This document shows positions 59,884 to 64,000 of a stretch of 64,000 nucleotides of DNA, in pieces. Every line of letters begins with the position of its first letter. Positions within the stretch are counted from its first letter, which is position 1. Origin of the DNA: DASUVM01 sp036378955 (GTDB lineage: Bacteria; Patescibacteriota; Saccharimonadia; Saccharimonadales; Saccharimonadaceae). Location: NCBI GenBank assembly GCA_036378955.1, contig DASUVM010000004.1, forward strand, positions 174,392 through 238,391. The letters are read 5' to 3'. Under the pieces are notes generated by a model, which was not told where the DNA came from, ran no database searches, and saw only the letters and a program-made list of their open reading frames with translations. The translations under genes and the position numbers were made by a program.

Positions 59884-60960
59884 TTACGACTTAAGGCTTA
59901 GCGAGATCTTTCGATTCTCTTTATCGATGTCTAAAATCGTAAACGTTTTTTGTTCGCCAACTTTGAAGAGCTTCTCTGGGTCGACGTTTTCATCACCTTC
60001 ACTTAGTTCGGTAATGTGCACGAGTGCCTCAACTGCTGGGCTTAGCTGCACAAAGGCGCCAAATGGCGTAATGCGTGTAACTATCCCTTTCACTTCTTCA
60101 CCCTTTTTAAACTTTTCAACTTCTTTTGCCCAAGGGTCGGCTGTGAGCTGTTTCATGCTAAGGCTCAGACGGGTTTGGTCGTCTTTATTGTCAATTGAGA
60201 TGATCTTCGCCTCGATTGTGTCGCCAACCTTCACGTAATCGCTCGGGTTATTAACACGTTCCCAGCTAATCTCGCTGATATGCACCAGGCCCTCGATACC
60301 GTCGACATTCACAAAGGCACCAAAATCAACAACGCCCGTAACGACACCTTTCACAGTATCGCCTGTTTTTAGATTCTGCAGACGCTCGGCAAGGCCTTCG
60401 CGAATCGCTGCTTTTTCGCTAAAAATTAGCTTATTTTGCTTGCGATCGGCATCAAGAATGCGAACCCTTAGCGGCTTGTTAACTAAATTGTTAAGACGCT
60501 GTAGAATTTCATCTTTATCAGCCCCGCTTACTCGTGGATAGTGCTCAGCCGAAAGCTGGCTCACTGGCATAAAACCGCGAATACCTTCAAGCTCAATAAG
60601 TAAACCACCCCGGTTTGCATCATAGGCGGTAACCTCGATTGTTTCACCGGCATCGAACTGCTGCTTTACTTCGTCCCAGCCGCGGTCTTTGGCGGCTTTT
60701 CGAAGACTCAAAAGTGCATAGCCATCATCAATATCAGGGTCAACCACGCTTGCTACTACTTGGTCATCAGCTTTTACAGCCGAAGAAAAACCAATTTCAC
60801 GACGTGGCACCAGGCCTATACCCAAACCACCAAGGTCTAACCAAATCTCGTTCTTTTTAACAGAGAGAACCGTTGCTTCAACAACCTCTCCGATGACTAA
60901 CTGCTGGCTTTTATCTTCGGCCAGCAAATCGTCCATTGTTATTGTGCTGCTTTTCGTCAT
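59884..60960 (-). CDS. rpsA: Ribosomal protein bS1 (four S1 domains)
   Basis: RNA-binding protein of about 358 residues that brings mRNA to the 30S subunit. Four S1 repeats are visible, e.g. GEVVEATVLSVKKNEIWLDLGG, GETIEVTAYDANRGGLLIEL, GDTVKGVVTGVVDFGAFVNV and GEEVKGIVTRITPFGAFVQL. E. coli S1 has six; four is common outside Proteobacteria. I start at the ATG at 60960, which has GAAGGAGT upstream; the upstream ATG at 60984 lies before that site. Confidence 0.94.
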   Translation of the reverse strand: MTKSSTITMDDLLAEDKSQQLVIGEVVEATVLSVKKNEIWLDLGGLGIGLVPRREIGFSSAVKADDQVVASVVDPDIDDGYALLSLRKAAKDRGWDEVKQQFDAGETIEVTAYDANRGGLLIELEGIRGFMPVSQLSAEHYPRVSGADKDEILQRLNNLVNKPLRVRILDADRKQNKLIFSEKAAIREGLAERLQNLKTGDTVKGVVTGVVDFGAFVNVDGIEGLVHISEISWERVNNPSDYVKVGDTIEAKIISIDNKDDQTRLSLSMKQLTADPWAKEVEKFKKGEEVKGIVTRITPFGAFVQLSPAVEALVHITELSEGDENVDPEKLFKVGEQKTFTILDIDKENRKISLSLKS

Positions 60961-61049
60961 TTTGAAAAATGACTCCTTCCTCATATTGTATTTTCTTGAA
61001 AAGGTATGCCCTTTTGCAGCAAAAACACACCTCTTGAAGATTACTTTTT

Positions 61050-61077
61050 ATTATACCTGAAAAACAGATATAGGCAA
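61050..61077 (-). promoter_or_regulatory. Promoter of rpsA
   Basis: Minus strand TTGCCT (61072-61077), 16-bp spacer, perfect TATAAT (61050-61055). The leader is about 80 nt. Confidence 0.7.
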
Positions 61078-61083
61078 TGTCTG

Positions 61084-61521
61084 CTATAGTTTTGGTTGCA
61101 AGGCCTGCTTGCTTTGCAAAAAACGAAAAGTCATAAAAGCCGCTAAGATAAACGAAAAAGTTCCGATAACGAGATCTGAGCCGAGCCCAGTTGCCGGCAA
61201 AGTTGCCGGGCCAGTGGTTGGCACTATTTGCGGGGCTGGGGTTTGCGGTGACGTACGAGATGGTGGTTGCTGAGTAGCTTGTGGCGCTGGCGTCGCCCGA
61301 GGCGCTTCAGATGCCTTTGGCTGAGAACCTAACGGTTTTTGTTCTTCTTTTTTCTCTGGCTTCTTCTCTGTGGGCTTGTTTGTTTGGCGGTTTGGCTGGG
61401 CCGGTGCGACATTCTTACTCTGCTGTTTTACTATACCAAGCCCAACAAGCAGTAAACCAACTAAAAAAATACCGGCTATCACGAAAATAATTGCTGCTTG
61501 TCGTCGATTACCTTCTGGCAT
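61084..61521 (-). CDS. LPxTG-motif surface protein, proline-rich
   Basis: The 145-residue protein has an N-terminal transmembrane helix (about 10-31), a proline/lysine/threonine-rich low-complexity stretch (about 38-105, PTEKKPEKKEEQKPLG, QQPPSRTSPQTPAPQ) and a sorting signal: LPATG, hydrophobic helix (SDLVIGTFSFILAAFMTFRFL) and a positive tail (QSKQALQPKL). This is a sortase substrate by pattern, so the strain should encode a sortase elsewhere. GAAAGGAG precedes the ATG. Confidence 0.8.
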   Translation of the reverse strand: MPEGNRRQAAIIFVIAGIFLVGLLLVGLGIVKQQSKNVAPAQPNRQTNKPTEKKPEKKEEQKPLGSQPKASEAPRATPAPQATQQPPSRTSPQTPAPQIVPTTGPATLPATGLGSDLVIGTFSFILAAFMTFRFLQSKQALQPKL

Positions 61522-61623
61522 AGAAACTCCTTTCTATTATCGTAAAACTATTTTGCTTTTGACGCAACTAAAACGCAATTAATCTTTGGCTCCTAAAGTT
61601 AGTAATTATGATAGGATAAACAT

Positions 61624-62445
61624 ATGATCATCGGGGTTGATATCGGGGGTACAAAAACGCTGGTAGCATCTTTTACGGGTGATGCCATACTTGCTGAAGC
61701 TCGTTTTGCGACCCCAAGTGAACCTGCTGATTTTTTTACTGATCTTGTGCCGCAAATCCAGCAGCTTACACGAGGCCAGCGCCTGCAAGCTATCAGCGTA
61801 GCTGCACCAGGTATTGTTGACCATCACCGTGGAAGTATCGTTCGTTGTGGTAATTTGCCCTGGAAGAATATCGAGCTCCGCCAAGAGCTAGGGCATTTTT
61901 TTGACTGCCCGATCTATCTTGAAAACGATGCTAACCTAGCTGGCCTGGCTGAGGCACATGCCCTTAACCCCCTCCCTCGCCTCTGTCTTTATCTTACGAT
62001 AAGTACGGGTATTGGGAGTGGTATTGTGGTAAATGGTCGGCTTTTGCCTGCCCTGGGCGGCTCTGAGGCAGGTCATATGTTACTTCAGCACAATGGTGCC
62101 GGCGGCTTAGCGCAATGGGAGCATTTTGCTTCAGGTCGCTCATTACGGGAACGTACGGGGAAGTTTGCTTCGCAGATTAACGACAAAAAGGTCTGGAAAG
62201 ACTTCGCGGAGCGGGTTGGCGTTGGCCTTTTGGCACTTATTCCTGCGCTTCAACCCTCGGTTGTTGTTATTGGTGGTGGTGTCGGTGCTTATTTTGAGAC
62301 CCGCTGGCAAGGCGAGCTTGAAGCGTATCTTCATGAGAACATGCCGCCGTTTATCGATGTTCCGCCCATTCTTCAAGCTCAACACCCTGATGAAGCGGTG
62401 CTATATGGATGCAGGTATTATGCCAGACAACACGACATTGATTAG
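61624..62445 (+). CDS. ROK family sugar kinase
   Basis: Cytoplasmic kinase of 273 residues. GVDIGGTKTLVASF is the phosphate-binding loop, GNLPWKN and ENDANLAGLAEA are substrate-side motifs, and ISTGIGSGIVVNGRL and PSVVVIGGGVGAYF complete the ASKHA fold. The ROK cysteine-rich zinc motif is absent, so the sugar may be glucose or N-acetylmannosamine but is not assignable. AGGA lies 7 nt before the ATG. Overlaps the next gene by 26 bp. Confidence 0.87.
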   Translation: MIIGVDIGGTKTLVASFTGDAILAEARFATPSEPADFFTDLVPQIQQLTRGQRLQAISVAAPGIVDHHRGSIVRCGNLPWKNIELRQELGHFFDCPIYLENDANLAGLAEAHALNPLPRLCLYLTISTGIGSGIVVNGRLLPALGGSEAGHMLLQHNGAGGLAQWEHFASGRSLRERTGKFASQINDKKVWKDFAERVGVGLLALIPALQPSVVVIGGGVGAYFETRWQGELEAYLHENMPPFIDVPPILQAQHPDEAVLYGCRYYARQHDID

Positions 62446-62914
62446 ACAGCTCGAAAAACGCATTCTTAAACAGTACAAGCATGTAAGCTTTTGTTTAGAC
62501 ATAAGATTTTATTGGTCGGCAAGTCGTCAAGAAGTTCATTTTAAACCAGCGGAAGACATTAAGGATATCTGGGAGCTACTTCATGAAATTGCCCATGCTG
62601 AGCTACGCCATAACGATTTTACAAGAGACATTCAGCTATTACGCCACGAAATGGCAGCCTGGCAGCATGCTAAGCTACAGATTGCCCCACATTTTACTGT
62701 TAGTATAGACGATAACTTTGCCGAAGCTCAACTAGATAGCTATCGTGATTGGCTGCACGAACGTAGTCGCTGCCCCAAATGTACAGAAACAGGCATACAA
62801 CAAACCACCAGCATTTACCAGTGCATAAACTGTTTGTGCTCGTGGCTTGTTAACGACGCGCGCCTAAAGAGGCTTCGCCGAACTATGCTGTCAAATCAAA
62901 ATCGTTTTGAGTAG
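62420..62914 (+). CDS. Zincin-like protein with C-terminal zinc ribbon
   Basis: A soluble protein of about 164 residues (start at the ATG at 62420, or 62405). LHEIAHAELRHNDF (HExxH with a downstream histidine) lies near residue 55, and the C terminus has CPKCTETG...YQCINCLC, a zinc ribbon, followed by a basic tail. The HExxH-plus-ribbon arrangement recalls SprT-like proteins, though the match is by pattern only. The tail overlaps the convergent KGG gene by 32 bp. Confidence 0.7.
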   Translation: MPDNTTLIRQLEKRILKQYKHVSFCLDIRFYWSASRQEVHFKPAEDIKDIWELLHEIAHAELRHNDFTRDIQLLRHEMAAWQHAKLQIAPHFTVSIDDNFAEAQLDSYRDWLHERSRCPKCTETGIQQTTSIYQCINCLCSWLVNDARLKRLRRTMLSNQNRFE

Positions 62915-63131
62915 CTGACGCTTGAGCTGCCGTATCTGCAGCAGTCTTACGTCGTCGGCTAATACGGCCACCCTTAGCACCTGCTAAGCGAGCGAGATCA
63001 CGGTTAGCTGCAAAGCCACCGCCTCGACTCTTTTTACCGCCCATGGCGCCAATGCGAGCGTAAAAATCTTTACCATGACGCTTTACATTCGTTTTAGCAG
63101 CAGTCTTGCCGCCCTTTTGAGTTCCTGACAT
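62883..63131 (-). CDS. KGG-motif stress-induced protein
   Basis: The small basic protein of 82 residues has two KGG-type repeats, GKDFYARIGAMGGKKSRGGGF and RDLARLAGAKGGRISRRRK, with a disordered acidic C terminus. Such repeats occur in general-stress proteins (YciG-like) and in conidiation-like proteins; the mechanism is unknown. AAAGGAG before the ATG. It has a consensus promoter. Confidence 0.8.
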   Translation of the reverse strand: MSGTQKGGKTAAKTNVKRHGKDFYARIGAMGGKKSRGGGFAANRDLARLAGAKGGRISRRRKTAADTAAQASATQNDFDLTA

Positions 63132-63174
63132 ATAAAATTAACTCCTTTGCTGAGCTATTACTCTAATGTTTAAA

Positions 63175-63203
63175 ATTTTAACACGTACATCATAAAGTGT
63201 CAA
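63175..63203 (-). promoter_or_regulatory. Promoter of the KGG protein gene
   Basis: Minus strand perfect TTGACA (63198-63203), 17-bp spacer, TAAAAT (63175-63180). Confidence 0.75.
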
Positions 63204-63233
63204 TATTTACACAATCATACAAGCATGTTGTTA

Positions 63234-63263
63234 AAACAAAACCCCCGGCGTTAACCGGGGGTT
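63234..63263 (-). terminator. Terminator of the rRNA operon
   Basis: Minus strand CCCCCGG, 6-nt loop, CCGGGGG, then TTTTGTTTT, ten nt after the 5S 3' end. Confidence 0.85.
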
Positions 63264-63273
63264 ATTGTATAAT

Positions 63274-63382
63274 TCGGCACCGTGCTAGTTTCCCACCAAA
63301 AGGTAGTATAATCGCCGCTACTGGGCTTAACTGCTGTGTTCGGAATGGGAACAGGTGTTTCCCCAGCGCCATGGGCACCGAG
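63274..63382 (-). rRNA. rrf: 5S ribosomal RNA
   Basis: The minus strand contains the conserved 5S core CACCTGTTCCCATTCCGAA, then CACAGCAGTTAAGC and TGGTGGGAAAC. Helix I is TCGGTGCC with GGTGCCGA at the ends. Ends are set from that helix and could be off by a few bases. Confidence 0.92.
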
Positions 63383-63510
63383 AATGCGCTACGCCAAAAA
63401 AACATAGCTCTTTCTCGACACCCATTACGATGCTAAGTAAATTTGCGATTTGAAGAACAACGCTTTAGCTTAGTGTAATGTGATTTACACCAACTACTAG
63501 TCAACCTACC

Positions 63511-63552
63511 CTATCTGCGCTGTTTATGCAAGCATAAACGAGACAGATAAGG
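63511..63552 (-). ncRNA. Stem-loop in the 23S-5S spacer
   Basis: TATCTG pairs with CAGATA and GTTTATGC with GCATAAAC around a 2-nt loop, directly after the 23S 3' end; a likely processing site. The rest of the spacer (63383-63510) shows no tRNA. Confidence 0.55.
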
Positions 63553-63557
63553 ACATA

Positions 63558-64000
<443 letters not shown>

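Noticed and set aside
62126..62404. Upstream extension of the zincin ORF inside the ROK kinase gene
   Set aside because: The frame is open, but it overlaps a well-supported kinase on the same strand; the protein's own motifs begin after 62420.
63383..63557. tRNA gene in the 23S-5S spacer
   Set aside because: No GTTC-loop and acceptor arrangement on either strand; only a processing hairpin.

Overview
The window is bacterial and reads as a chromosome segment of a small-genome member of the Patescibacteria (CPR), most likely Saccharibacteria. The reasons are a dense mosaic of translation, cell-division and envelope genes with no amino-acid or central-carbon biosynthesis, standard stop codons (TGA used as stop), many lineage-restricted short proteins, a short ProRS, a lidless adenylate kinase and several promoters that sit almost on the start codon. 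The lineage call is inference, not a database result. Most genes lie on the minus strand.

Layout. 1-7,220: end of an ABC-F ATPase, then a minus-strand unit P-type ATPase / ABC ATPase / FtsX-like permease / msrA, DUF427 and a bactofilin-like membrane protein. 7,281-13,536: typA, 3-methyladenine DNA glycosylase, a small zincin, DUF4342, HIT, TspO, Nudix, lysS. 13,646-20,216: greA, proS, CPBP protease, rseP, uppS, frr, tsf, rpsB. 20,334-30,981: rpmE-prfA-TrmH-prmC on plus; htrA, a membrane protein and an LCP cell-wall ligase on minus; two signal peptidases on plus; parAB on minus. 31,048-34,588: a GC-rich orphan, rplU and three envelope or unknown proteins. 34,585-38,300: ileS and a CYTH protein behind a T-box riboswitch. 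38,305-42,720: VKOR, a thioredoxin-like protein, B12-dependent ribonucleotide reductase nrdJ and its repressor nrdR with two NrdR boxes. 42,819-50,176: ftsZ, ftsA, map, adk, yqeY-like, rpsU, recJ, a winged-helix protein and a phosphoribosyltransferase. 50,257-53,689: priA-def-fmt. 54,129-56,552: a large membrane protein. 58,050-63,131: infB, rpsA, an LPxTG protein, a ROK kinase, a zincin with a zinc ribbon and a KGG protein. 63,232-64,000: 5S rRNA and the 3' end of 23S rRNA, minus strand.

The most unusual stretch is 56,583-58,030. A near-consensus plus-strand promoter drives a roughly 300-nt leader, a 309-codon GC-rich orphan gene and a 3' UTR. The leader and 3' UTR can pair with each other over 27 consecutive base pairs (22 Watson-Crick, 5 G-U, no mismatch). 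Inside that closing helix sit two local hairpins in the leader, a second long-range helix whose 3' arm includes the stop codon, and one long hairpin in the 3' UTR. Three overlapping, mutually exclusive hairpins lie just upstream of the start codon. This looks like an ORF-bearing structured RNA, or a transposon-like cassette with imperfect terminal inverted repeats. I do not recognise it as any described class.

Other regulation seen directly: a T-box before the CYTH-ileS operon, paired NrdR boxes before nrdR-nrdJ, an inverted-repeat divergent promoter pair at 56.6 kb, and consensus promoters placed so that the predicted mRNAs are leaderless or nearly so. No CRISPR array, tRNA gene, recognisable transposase or integrase was found.
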